Shown one piece after another: positions 10,319 through 20,200 of a stretch of 26,414 nucleotides of DNA (positions within the stretch are counted from its first letter, which is position 1; each line of letters opens with the position of its first letter). A program made the translations under genes and the position numbers. Origin of the DNA: Paramacrobiotus richtersi (taxonomy: Eukaryota; Tardigrada; Eutardigrada; Parachela; Macrobiotidae). Below the pieces are notes generated by a model, which did not search any database, was not told the DNA's origin, and saw only the letters and a program-made list of their open reading frames with translations. The stretch spans positions 1 to 26,414 of the forward strand of contig JAQGAU010000549.1 in NCBI GenBank assembly GCA_034698045.1, in the 5' to 3' direction.

Positions 10319-11600
10319 CACGCAGTTTTTACCATACGTATATGCATAACTGCTTCGACACATGTGCTAATATTTCAATGGCAATAAAGGTACAACGGCA
10401 AGGAAACATGTCCAAGAGTAAATTCGATGTGCTATTGATTTGCATTGCATTGTGCAGTGATGAAATCGGTTTGCGGAAGAGCGATAAGTGAACATATAGT
10501 GAGACAAGAAGTGATAGTGTTAAGGGCAAGTAGAGTTCAGGAGCGATAAATGGACATATTTGACAAGCAGTGTTCCCAAAAATTCGCTTCTCACTGGTGG
10601 AAAATGATTGCTTTTTTTGGCTGAACTGAAACTGGAATGTCTCTCGCGCTGACTTCCGCACAGTCAGTACTGGTTCGGAATAATTACGACAGTAACTTCT
10701 TGCGTACCAAAATTCTTGTTAGGTAGTTTTATTGGCTTCAAGTCCGCAGACACTGGATGAAGCCGTACTTGAAGCAACAGACAAACAAAGAGCAAGTTGA
10801 CCAAAATGGTAGATGCTCACATACCTAACGTTACATGCTGATAAGTAAAATGAGTTAATAACAATCACATCGAATCCGACAGGAAAAGCCGAAAAGGTGC
10901 AGCAAGCGTCTATTAAAACCAGATTTGACACTCTTCAGTTCCGAACAGTTGACTCCAGAAAGAGCATTCTGCAAGCTTTCAACGGTTGGATATGCTTCGG
11001 CCAGAGGGTCTAACTCATTCCAGATCGACGACATATCCGTTAACCAAAGACTGAAAGAGCCCCACACGCGCTATACGACCTTTAAACTGAATACGAAATT
11101 AATACACCCAATGCGTTAGTTGATGGATAATCGGATGCCATTGTTAATCTGTTTAATCAACAGCAGGTGCAGAGAATCCCAATCAAGAGACTGTTCGTGG
11201 CTGAATCAATCCACTGAATCCAGTGCATTTCCTCGAGAGGATTGAGCCCCAATGAATCCGATTAACCTTCGTACCTTAATGTTTGCCTTGAATATAATAC
11301 TTCTTTGTATGAATGACGCTGATGTCCCACGACAAATACCATCCCGCAACGACACACACGCAGACCATGCGGTGAAACGTAAACCATGACTGAATAGTGA
11401 ATACCGTCTCTAATTCCGTTTTTATTATGGCTAAGCTTTTAGAATTAGATCTACATAACATATCACTTTCTCCTTCCCTGTGTACATATTCACGTAGACG
11501 GCGTAGTTGATAATATCCAGTGCAAAGATCCGTCATAAAAGGTGGTAAGTTATGTAGAATTATTCACTTTACTAGTAATTGACAGAAACTCTCCGATGAG
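10319..11600. other. Intergenic; no supported gene
   Basis: Nothing is confidently coding. Two minus-strand frames are worth knowing: 10855-11067 starts at GTG, has a soluble codon-like composition (IWNELDPLAEAYP) and a TTTCAG acceptor-like site just upstream; 11276-11536 has an ATG but no known domain. The stretch 11180-11275 resembles 17035-17115, upstream of the cyclase gene (see findings). The promoter of the receptor at 11601 should be here; an out-of-frame ATG at 11596 immediately precedes its start. Confidence 0.45.
10383..10388 (+). terminator. Poly(A) signal of the HtrL-like gene
   Basis: AATAAA lies 65 bp after the stop codon at 10318 on the coding strand, a normal distance for a compact 3' UTR. 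Confidence 0.6.
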
Positions 11601-12530
11601 ATGGAATACAACGCGACGAATCAATCAACTAACGCAGTCCGTGTTACTTGGACAGTTATATCCATTTTCACCTTGGTTATGCACCTGTTCGCCATCAGCT
11701 TGAACGGTTGCCTGTTGCTCATGTTTCTTGTTGCAAAATCTCTCCGCACCTCCACATTTCACATCTACATCATCAACGTGACCTTGGCAAACTTCTTCAA
11801 CTCCGGTTTAGTCGGCCCTTTCGACATAATCACTGATATACACCAGTACGTGTGGATCTTCTCCTATTCGGCATGCTCCTTTTACACGTTCAGTTTGTGG
11901 ATTGCCAATGCGGCCATGCAAAATACTCACGCCCTGATCACTCTAAACCGACTATGGGCCATTACGTTCCCGGTAAATTACCGACACCATCATACCCCAA
12001 AGACAGCGGTTTTACTGTGTATTGGAGTCTGGATGTATGTCCTGGTAACTCTGCTACCAGGATTGATACTGGATGCTGTTTACTACCGAAAGTTGTTGCT
12101 GCCAACAGACTGCAGTTTCAATGCCGTCGCTCAGAAAAGCTTCTCAGTGATCAGCCCGATTACGTCGTATGCACTCGCCGAATCTGTTGTAATCGGAGCC
12201 TATCCCATTATTCTTTACGCGCACTTCAAGAGGAAGAGAATGGTGATAAACGCGACCGCCGGGAGAGTCACCGATGCGGTTGTGCGACCGCTTGCGATAA
12301 AAGCCAGATCGTCGAGCAGCATGCTTATCTTAACACTGTTAACGGTTTCAGTAATTGTGTGTTGGGCTCCGATGGCGGTGATCTACGTCGTCTCTTCTTT
12401 TAAGGAAATTAGGATACCAGTGTTTTCGGTTGTGTTGCTCCGTTTACAGCCGGTTTTGGATCCGATACTGTTTGCGGGAAGCATGGTGGAGCTGCGGGCG
12501 ATAGTTCGGCGATTGTTTTCAAGAACATGA
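11601..12530 (+). CDS. Rhodopsin-like GPCR, single exon
   Basis: Intronless 309-residue receptor. The ATG at 11601 opens the glycosylated tail (NAT at 4, NQS at 7). An ATG five bases upstream is out of frame and would give a short overlapping reading frame; leaky scanning is possible. TM1 is about 20-43, TM2 53-75, TM3 90-118, TM4 135-158, TM5 183-208, TM6 240-265 and TM7 273-292. Motifs are Asn64 in TM2 for the usual Asp, Cys92/Cys171, NRLW at 116-119, CWAP at 254-257 and DPILF at 287-291. The TM2 exit reads VGPF where the pair gene at 6506 has VDPF. FKRKR follows TM5 and an NAT site lies in the intracellular loop, where it would not be used. It ends in a short basic tail (RRLFSRT), ten residues shorter than its pair gene. 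Ligand unknown. Confidence 0.94.
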   Translation: MEYNATNQSTNAVRVTWTVISIFTLVMHLFAISLNGCLLLMFLVAKSLRTSTFHIYIINVTLANFFNSGLVGPFDIITDIHQYVWIFSYSACSFYTFSLWIANAAMQNTHALITLNRLWAITFPVNYRHHHTPKTAVLLCIGVWMYVLVTLLPGLILDAVYYRKLLLPTDCSFNAVAQKSFSVISPITSYALAESVVIGAYPIILYAHFKRKRMVINATAGRVTDAVVRPLAIKARSSSSMLILTLLTVSVIVCWAPMAVIYVVSSFKEIRIPVFSVVLLRLQPVLDPILFAGSMVELRAIVRRLFSRT

Positions 12531-12698
12531 TTCTTTTTTTTGCATTGGAAAAACTCTGAATGTAATATGCCCGTCGTAAAACACTGGTGTTTAAGTTGTG
12601 CAAGGTTGCGTAGAGGTCCTGAAGAACAAAGTCATTTAGAGGTCTTCAGCTCGAAGCTAGCGTCATATAACTGATAAAGCCTCGATGCGGCTCAGTTT

Positions 12699-13046
12699 CC
12701 AGAGATCTTGCTTTTGGGAAAACTGAATGGCATATCACACCGCTGTTTGTGTCACCCTTTGCACAAGTACAATGATGTCTGCGATCTTTGTTGCGTATTT
12801 TCGTCTTTGCAGAGTGCAGTGTAAACTTGAAACTGCTCGAACGAGCCTTGTTTTGATGGTTACATAATATGATTCCGTTGCAATTGCGTGGTGCTAGTAC
12901 TGCAAGTTGAATCCCCAAACAAAAGATATAAAACCACCATCATTTCATAGAATCAAATGCTGCTTAAATTTTCCGAAGCCGCACTTCCGCTTCTACTTCA
13001 CTTTCGGTATCATTTACCATGTATCAAGTACCATGAAATCGGGTAG
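12699..13046. repeat. Diverged repeat, copy B
   Basis: About 350 bp that aligns collinearly with copy C. Anchors are CCAGAGATCTTGC, then ATCACACCGCTG (12734-12745, identical in copy C at 13981-13992), a block around TTTTCGTCTTTGC, ATTCCGTTGCA, AAAACCACCAT, AGTGCTG/ATGCTG, CACTTTCGGTAT and ACCATG near the end. Identity is clearly reduced by substitutions and small gaps, so this is an old duplication. It starts about 170 bp 3' of a GPCR stop. Boundaries are approximate. Confidence 0.7.
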
Positions 13047-13115
13047 GTTGGTAACGATGGACAAGATCAACAAAAACTTGTGTCAAAATTAATAAATCGA
13101 TAACCTCCCACTCAC

Positions 13116-13304
13116 CTTATACGGCAATTTGCAGTACTGAGCAGCGCAACTTTCAGCTGTTGGATCATCGTGCAACGCGCCTGAACAGTATTTCATGATC
13201 AGGCCATGGGCAGTTTCGAAATACATCGGCGTTTGCAGCAAAAAGTCATCCGGGCAAACCCTCGAAAGCGGTATCTTGTTATTTTTCACTGGGTATAGAA
13301 TAAA
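13116..13304 (-). CDS. Orphan internal exon of an unidentified gene
   Basis: On the minus strand a 189-bp stretch (63 codons, phase 0 at both ends) is open and bordered by strong splice sites: a pyrimidine-rich acceptor TCTTTCCAG just upstream (13305-13313) and the consensus donor AAG|GTGAGT (13110-13115). The predicted segment has four cysteines plus an aromatic/hydrophobic start, with landmarks VCPDDF, YFETAHG, MKYCSG and QYCKLPYK. It looks like part of a secreted or lumenal disulfide-bonded domain, but I do not recognise the family. I could not find convincing neighbouring exons; the frame also runs upstream to an ATG at 13376, so it could instead be a first exon. It could be a gene remnant. 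Confidence 0.4.
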
Positions 13305-13943
13305 CTGGAAAGATACAGAAAAGAACAGCATGACCCTTGCGCAAAGGTGACACGCAAACCCGTGCAGCGTTTCCAATTTTTTCCACTAATTAACAAAATG
13401 GAATTCGTTTTGAAGATGAATTTTTGTATGCTACAGAAGCTAACAAGATATGCGGAAAAGTAGCCTAAAAGTTGAAAACTGCAATTAAGAGATGCACAGT
13501 TGGAAACGGCAAAGCGCATCGACGATCCACAAATTTTAGCTTTACAAAGGAACATGATGAGTACGAACAGATAAGAACGTACTGGTTGAGAGTAGCAATA
13601 ATGTCGAAAGGGTCGACCAAAGCGACATGTATGAGCTAAGAAGTCTGTCAAGATCACAGTTGTCGATATGGAAAGGAAAGTGTCGATGCGGACAGCCGAC
13701 GAGCCGAGTTTTGCTACTGCCGCAAAATAGTTTTAACTTAACAGAGTGCTGTTCTTTTTGCAACTGCTGGTTTTTTAGCCGCTTCCAGTATGGTGGTGTA
13801 ATATTTGTCTACATTAAAAACTCGGGAAAACATATTTGTTCACGTTCCCAGTTCTACAAATCGTGAAGTGTGTTCCAGAGGTATGCAGTCCGCCGGTCAT
13901 ATAGGATATAGCTAGCTTGTAAAGTGTCGTTGTCGTATGTAAT

Positions 13944-14272
13944 ATCCAGAGATCTTGCCATCAACAGACCTTAATGAAAAATCACACCGCTGCATTTCTC
14001 ACTCATAGAGACCTATATTGATTTCTATCACCTTTATTGCTTGTTCTCGTCTCCGCAATATCCGCGTCAAGTTGTTTGGACGAGATTTGTTTGGAGGTTA
14101 AATGTAATTCCGCTGCACCGTGGCAATATTGAAACTTCGATTCAGAAAGCAAAACCACCATTATTTTGAGAGCGTTAAGTGCTGTTTGCATTTACCCCAG
14201 CCCCCTTCTGCGATCTGTACTTCAGTTTCGGTATTGTTTTCCATGGACTGTGCACCATGGGTTCGGATAACG
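13944..14272. repeat. Diverged repeat, copy C
   Basis: About 330 bp matching copy B in the same order and orientation, roughly 1.25 kb further on. Anchors are ATCCAGAGATCTTGCC at its left end, ATCACACCGCTG (13981-13992), TCTCGTCTCCGCAAT, AATTCCGCTGCA, AAAACCACCAT, AGTGCTGTTTGC, TTCGGTATTG and CACCATGG. The block 14030-14084 is also shared with copy A. No terminal inverted repeats or target duplications are visible, so a transposon origin is not shown. Confidence 0.7.
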
Positions 14273-14752
14273 GCGAATAGATCAATAATAATGCCATAAT
14301 GGATCGCGTCACCAGATACAACATACCGTAACTGAACTCTACAAACAATAACTTTACTTAAAAATAACATGTTGTGCCGAGTTGGGATTTTCCGACAAGG
14401 TTTTATATAGTCACGACAATTTCACTGGATTGTGCAAAAGGATACAATTTCACTGCTTTAGTTTCAATCGACTTACATAACATTTTTGAGAGCAGGTTGA
14501 ACAAAGTCGATGGCGTAGGTGTGGTATAGTATGGCAGCCTTAGAACAGAGGCCCCTGGAGCTGTTGGGTCGTAATAATGATAATAAAAGCAGCTAATTTT
14601 GTCCTGTACCATTTTTGAGTTGTTTTCCTTCTATCCAGTTTAAGTACACTTGGTTTTCGAGTCTTGATTCAGTATTACTGAGCTGCCAAAAGTTAGCGCA
14701 CAATTTTATACAGATTGGGCCGATTCACACTTTGTTTCTTATCAGTGACAAA

Positions 14753-15700
14753 ATGAATATAACGAATCAGTCTTTGACCGACTCTTCCGTTTTGTACTGG
14801 ACTTCAACCTCGATTCTCGCCGTGTCCATAGCCATTCTCACCCTTGTCCTTAACGGTTCCTTACTCTTCGCCTTCCTCATCTCCAGATCCATTCCCATCT
14901 CAGCCTTTCATATCTACATTATAAACGTGACCTTTACGAACTGTCTCCATTCTCTCGCGGGTGGTTCCTTTAAGATCCTCACCGAAACTCATCAGTCATC
15001 TTGGATATACTCTTACTCCTCATGTTCGCTCCTTCAGTTTGCTTTGTGGATTTTCAGCCCAGCAATCCCGAATGCGCACGTCCTCATCACGCTGAACAGA
15101 CTGTGGGCGATCCTTCGGCCGGTCAGTTATCGACAAATACACAACCGAAAGACGGCGATATTGTTGTGTGTTGGGATGTGGAGCTTTATTCTGATTATTG
15201 TGTTACCTGGGCTGATTCTTGATACTGTTTACTACAGAGGCTCGGGTGTGAATTCTCTTTGCCGAGTGAACGTTCCCGCACAAAGAGAATGGTCAATGGC
15301 TGTTGGACTCATCTCCTTTTCAATACCAGAGTTCACCATACTTGCAGCGTACCCTTTCATTGCGTACACGCATAACAAAAGAAAGCGAACCGGTATCGGT
15401 CAGCCCAGTGCGACAACAGCTCCTGTCCAGCCGTCTAATGTGATCAAGTCGAGATCTTCGCAGGGGTTACGCGTTTTGACGGTGTTAACCATCTCCGTAT
15501 TCATTTTCTGGACACCTGGGAATGTGGTGTATTCCATTGCGATTTTTAGATGGATTGAAATACCTTCCTTTGTGGATCTGTTGTCGGCGTTTCAAGCTGT
15601 CCTCGATCCCGTGCTGTTCACAGTGACCATGCCGGAATTCAGAGGGTTTGTTCAGAAAGTTTGGGCGCGAAAAGTACTGGCGAGGAAACAGGTCAACTGA
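14753..15700 (+). CDS. Rhodopsin-like GPCR, single exon
   Basis: Intronless 315-residue receptor from the Met at 14753, which aligns with the paralogue starts and opens the glycosylated tail (NIT, NQS). An upstream in-frame ATG at 14615 would add 46 residues without homology. TM1 is about 20-43, TM2 52-75, TM3 89-117, TM4 134-158, TM5 182-207, TM6 240-262 and TM7 272-290. Motifs are Asn at the TM2 Asp position (TNCL), Cys91/Cys170, NRLW at 115-118, FWTP at 252-255 (Phe replacing the usual Cys) and DPVLF at 285-289. Two prolines in TM3 (SPAIPN) replace the SSAMQN of its relatives, so TM3 may be kinked. KRKR follows TM5. It is more like the receptor at 4342 than its nearest neighbour at 11601. 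Ligand unknown. Confidence 0.92.
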   Translation: MNITNQSLTDSSVLYWTSTSILAVSIAILTLVLNGSLLFAFLISRSIPISAFHIYIINVTFTNCLHSLAGGSFKILTETHQSSWIYSYSSCSLLQFALWIFSPAIPNAHVLITLNRLWAILRPVSYRQIHNRKTAILLCVGMWSFILIIVLPGLILDTVYYRGSGVNSLCRVNVPAQREWSMAVGLISFSIPEFTILAAYPFIAYTHNKRKRTGIGQPSATTAPVQPSNVIKSRSSQGLRVLTVLTISVFIFWTPGNVVYSIAIFRWIEIPSFVDLLSAFQAVLDPVLFTVTMPEFRGFVQKVWARKVLARKQVN

Positions 15701-16084
15701 ATGAAGTGCAACCAGTAATAATTCTTTCCGTGGCATTCATAACGATACGAATACACTGAATTCCGCCTTTGTACAAACATTGTAAGCATGGTTGTCCTTG
15801 TTGTTATTTTATTTGGAACTGAAGTACTTATACCTTGAAAACTGCGCCATTTACATTTCTTTTTATAGTCCGCACGCAAAGGGCACCTTTCTCCAGTGGC
15901 TAGCTGTTTCGGCAGCGCGTACGGAAAAATAGGCGGAGCTGTTAAAGCAATATGCAAAAATATCGATTCCATTATAACGCGCACTGCACAACGATTCTGA
16001 TTACATGCACCGGATGCGAAAACATAATCCCAGATTTCCCGCCACTTCTTGTAGGTTGCCCCCAACAGATCTATTCCTTCGAAG
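15701..16084. other. Intergenic; no supported gene
   Basis: Short interval between the last receptor and the HtrL-like pseudogene. A minus-strand frame covers 15652-16065 but overlaps the receptor end antisense, and I see no domain in it. No poly(A) hexamer close to the receptor stop was noticed. Confidence 0.4.
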
Positions 16085-16540
16085 TTGACTTTACTGTTAT
16101 CAAAATTCGAAACTTGAAAAAAATGTATTCTTGAAAGAATTTCAGGAACTGGATGGGTATGCCAGAACAGACCGCGTCGGAATCAAATCAGCGCCGTTGA
16201 TTCTGTGGAATCTGACTGTCGCTTGAATTAGGCGTCCCTTGCGTGGAACCAGAAACGGTTTCTTGTTGAATATACCGCCGACAAAAATGTTCAGCAACAA
16301 GAATATTCCGTGGGTACGATATCGATTCGATTCGCTTGTCCGAGCTAACCGATCGATTAGCAGGATTTCCAAATCGTCGGAGTACAGTACAAAAAGATGT
16401 AAGATCACAGTAAAACATCCTACTTTTGTCCCCATTCTACAGCAAAGATGGTGAAGGTAGCGATTTACTAAAACGGCTTTGATAGTAATTAGTTTACGAA
16501 AACCTTGCCGGCACGCAAAAATATTACATTGTAGGAACAA
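16085..16540 (+). pseudogene. Decayed HtrL/YibB-like copy
   Basis: Collinear at DNA level with about 9680-10100 of the intact gene at 9332-10318. The segment KEFQELDGYA (about 16131-16160) matches KEFEELDEYS. A shifted frame then gives WNQKRFLVEY (from about 16240) against WNQKWRFVEY, with NV-Q-EY following, and another shift restores DRLAGFPN (from about 16345) against DRLGGFPN and the TVQK block. The region between the first two blocks contains an in-frame TGA, and at least two frame changes break the reading. The WCDIGSFR motif is destroyed (VGTISI at the equivalent place). The 5' part with the membrane anchor and the 3' third are missing or unrecognisable. It is clearly non-functional as an HtrL-like protein. 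Confidence 0.82.
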
Positions 16541-17213
16541 CTGCTGCTAGCTTAAAAAAAACCTGAAAATGTAGATCAGTTACAACATGCAAAAGCGCTC
16601 CCTCGAACTGGAATTTGTACTCTAGTACGGTACAGCTAGACTTTTTTTAATAGTTTAATGTCAAGTGCAACCGTTTCGCAACGCTCCAAGTATCGGACTA
16701 TCAACACAAAAGCACAAAAAGTGCATACAGTTGTCGGTACTGACGACAAAGAGCAACAACAACGACCAAGACAAACAGCAGAGTCTCATCCCCACAAAAC
16801 GTGAGAATGAGATGACAACAATCGAGAAAAAATTTAACGAAAAGGAAATCAGTACGCCCGTTCCCTTACGAGCACATTCGAAGGACAAATATCGGGCTGC
16901 AGATTCTTCTTTTTTCTTAGACGTGGCGTTTGAGCTGACACTTAACGACGCCGTCGAGAATTCTGTATTATCGATCATGAATTCGACAGCAAGTCTTGCG
17001 TGTCCCGGCAAACAAGATCGAATGTGCACACCAACACTCATCAACTGACGGTTCGTGACTGAATTAGCCCACTTCCATGGAACTATCAAGTTTTAATGAA
17101 TCTGGTTACTTACCGTTATGCCATACACAGTTGACAGTAACACATGGTACCATGTATCTAGTCCTCACGTTCAGTCAAATTTCACCTTGTTTTGCCATTC
17201 CCTCGGTTCCATC
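16541..17213. other. Upstream region of the cyclase gene
   Basis: No gene is confidently supported. Opposed long frames cover the same DNA, 16665-17048 plus (GTG start) and 16661-17089 minus, and neither shows a domain; the minus one has one hydrophobic segment. The stretch 17035-17115 resembles 11180-11275 upstream of a GPCR. The promoter and 5' UTR of the cyclase should lie here. Confidence 0.45.
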
Positions 17214-20200
17214 ATGGCAACGCCACGGTATTCGGTCCCGGTAATTTTATGTGCTTTTTTAAGTGCTGCGAATGGCGTTTTGAACGTAACAATCTTGATA
17301 TACGGAATGTGGAAGCCACCATATTTGCAATGTTTGCCGTATACGGCGCCTGGCTTTGAGCTGGCTGCAGCATCGATTAATGAGAATTATGTTGGTATTC
17401 TGAATGTTCAACTGCAGTTTGCTTCTTCAAAGTCGGTTTCCTATTGCCCCGATATATCGGCAAATTACGAGCAAATTGCACACAAGTACTATGATTTGGC
17501 GGATGAGGACAGGTCCACTCTAGCTGTTTTTTATGCAGGTTTGTCACCCACTTGTTACACTGTCTGGAAAAAGGTTTTCTCGAATGCAGACTAAAAGCCG
17601 CAATAAAGATGCGCAGTGATCTAGCTTTAGTGGTGGCGAATGAGTCACAAGATTGTGTCAAACCCACCATATAGCAAACAAATCGATCATGACCTGAGTT
17701 ACTACCTTTAACATGGAGTCAATCACAAGTTTGTGAGTGAATTCAGCTGTTCATCCGTTGCATACTTGTAGTATCTGCATTCGTAACGGGAAAAGGCTTG
17801 GGTTGCAGAGACTGCAGTATCTGCAATTGTATTTGAAACGAGTAAGTTTTATTTAGGTTGTGATGCAAGCACAACGTTGGCGGATTTTGGACGAGGTCGG
17901 TGAAATTTTGAAACAACTTTATAACATAATACTGTATAACAATTTTATCACGAGTATGTGATAGACTTTTCTGTATACAGAGTGGAACCTACTGACAATA
18001 AACATGTAAGCTATCAGTAAAGATTCCACCATCTTTTTATTACAATCGAAGAGTGCATTTTCGCTGATTTGCACAGTGGGACAACTTTCTCTAATCTGCG
18101 AAATCGTACAACATACCCAACAGCTATCGCTCTCGGCCCGTACCAGTACCAGATTTACGGTGTAATGATCGGCCAGCTGACTGCAGCCTACAACTGGACC
18201 AGTGTCGCCCTTGTATATGACGTTGCGGGCATCTCAATCGCGTATCTCTGGATGGGACAAGAGGTCCGCCGTTACATGCAAAAGACTCACCCGCAAGTCG
18301 ATGTGCACGCATTTCCCATAGACACCAGGGAAACCGTTGATTTTCAATCAGTAATAACGGACATTTCCATTTTGACCCGAGGTAAACAATATCTACATAC
18401 CATCGCATCTGCACCTAATTGCATTTTTTGTTGCAGTGATCATTATCGCGCTGCCTGCTAACGATGTGAAAAGGTTTCTGGTAAGCCCGTCTTGTTTTTT
18501 GCAAACCTGCAAAAGTTGTACGGCTTTCTTGATTCGAAGATGGCGTTTATGGAATCCGGAGAAAACAGGGAAGAATATGTACGAAGATCTCCATTAAGAA
18601 AACTATGTTTCCTTGTAACGTGCGTCAATTGGGTATTTCAGGTTCAAATCTCCATCGATTATGCTGGCACAGTTGGCAGTGTATTGTCGCAATTGCGGAG
18701 CTATTCGTTTAACAGTACTGACGCAAATGACCTTTGTTTTTCAGAGGTACGTTTTATTGGTTTTGATAATTTATCGTGTTGTACAGGTCGTCACGGCGCT
18801 TTGGCAGTCGATATTCATTGTATCGATTTGCTATGAACATGACGATATGGAAATACCCAAACTCAAAAGAGCGATGAAAGAGAAGACCATGAACAAGTAC
18901 AACGCTACATTTCCTAACGGAGAGGTAAATTAAACTTTATTAAAGACAGCACCAGTACACAGTACCTCTAAATACCGACTAATTAGATTTCTGACTTTTA
19001 GCCTAGTGAATTCGTCGTCACGGCATATACGTCGCTACTCCTGTACGCGCAGGTGAGAGCACAGTTCCTTGGATCAGCTCTCTTTATGTATCATAATAAT
19101 ATTACTTATGGGTATGCTTAACAGGTGTTAAACGAAACACTCAACGCAGGACACGATTCGCGTGATGGGACGCGGTTAGGCCAATCTATGCTGAATCGCT
19201 CGTTCACCTTCCCTACTGTGGGCGATCTTTATATCGACAGCTACGGTGAACGACAGAACATGATCTGCTTGTACAGCTTCCAGCCCGCATTACAAAGGTT
19301 TAAAGTACGAATAAGTAATGAATCGTTGTTACAGTTGATGTACCACGCTGTATAGTATATTGGGTACCAAAAAATCGCGAAAGGTAGAACCTAATTTTGC
19401 AGAAAGTGCGATACTTCGATAGTGCAACGCAGAAGCTCCATGATTATCCAAATGTTAGTATTAACTGGGGAACACCGGAAAATCTTCCGCCTTTAAATGA
19501 ACCTAAATGCGGATTCCGGAAGGACAACTGCCCTAGAATTGGTGAGTACGACATGGGCTGTATGATTGCCACAACCACGCCTACGTAGATGTGTGTTATG
19601 TGCCTTAGGGGACTCCACGATTGCCGGTGCCGTTTCTGGAACAATTCTCGTGGCCTTAGCTGTTTTCTGCTCTGTCTTGTACGTGATCTACCATTAAAAT
19701 CATTTATCATCGAACATTAAGCCATCCGTAAACCGCAGTGTATTAGTATGAAATCCACGGGTAAGCAATTTTTGAAAATATATGAGTCACACACCAAGCG
19801 TAGAAGTAGGCCTTTTTTGTAGTTGACTAGGGACCCGTAGATATAAGTAAAACAACAGAAACAAATTGCATCCGAACCGTTGCATAACTGGTAATCAGCA
19901 GTCAGAACCAATAAAATAAGGATTATGATTGCTCCAGCAGAAACCATTACTAGTAATATTATGACGCCTGCCTCCCTAGACGGGTGAAAAAGGGAACAAC
20001 TGATGAAAAGTGGTGGATGGTGGATTTTCAATACCTGAGCCGAGCGGTGGATTCTGGCAACAAAGAAGTAAAACTATTCTTTTCCTGAAGCAAGGTTTAA
20101 CTCAAGTCTTTCAGATTGCCGGACGAAGCCATCCGCAGTCGCTTAAATCCAGTCTGTTACTAAATGCTGCAATGAATTATCGCGGAATACCAGTTTGGGC

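Larger units (their letters stand above)
12531..14752. other. Intergenic block with a duplicated segment and an orphan exon
   Basis: More than 2.2 kb between two receptors. It holds repeat copies B and C and the minus-strand exon at 13116-13304, listed separately. A 79-codon ATG frame at 13627-13866 (plus) is cysteine-rich but unrecognised. The minus frame at 14403-14612 contains a stretch (DPTAPG to RLPYY) that weakly recalls the orphan exon (DDPTAES to KLPYK). The open frame of the next receptor begins at an ATG at 14615, upstream of the start I prefer. Confidence 0.5.

Noticed and set aside
16661..17089. 142-codon minus-strand frame upstream of the cyclase
   Set aside because: No domain, and an equally long frame exists on the opposite strand; neither has supporting splice or homology evidence.
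19717..20031. 104-codon minus-strand frame with a hydrophobic segment across a cyclase intron
   Set aside because: It starts at a non-ATG codon and runs into two cyclase exons antisense; the 19679-19979 intron is well supported by GTACGT and CCTAG borders.
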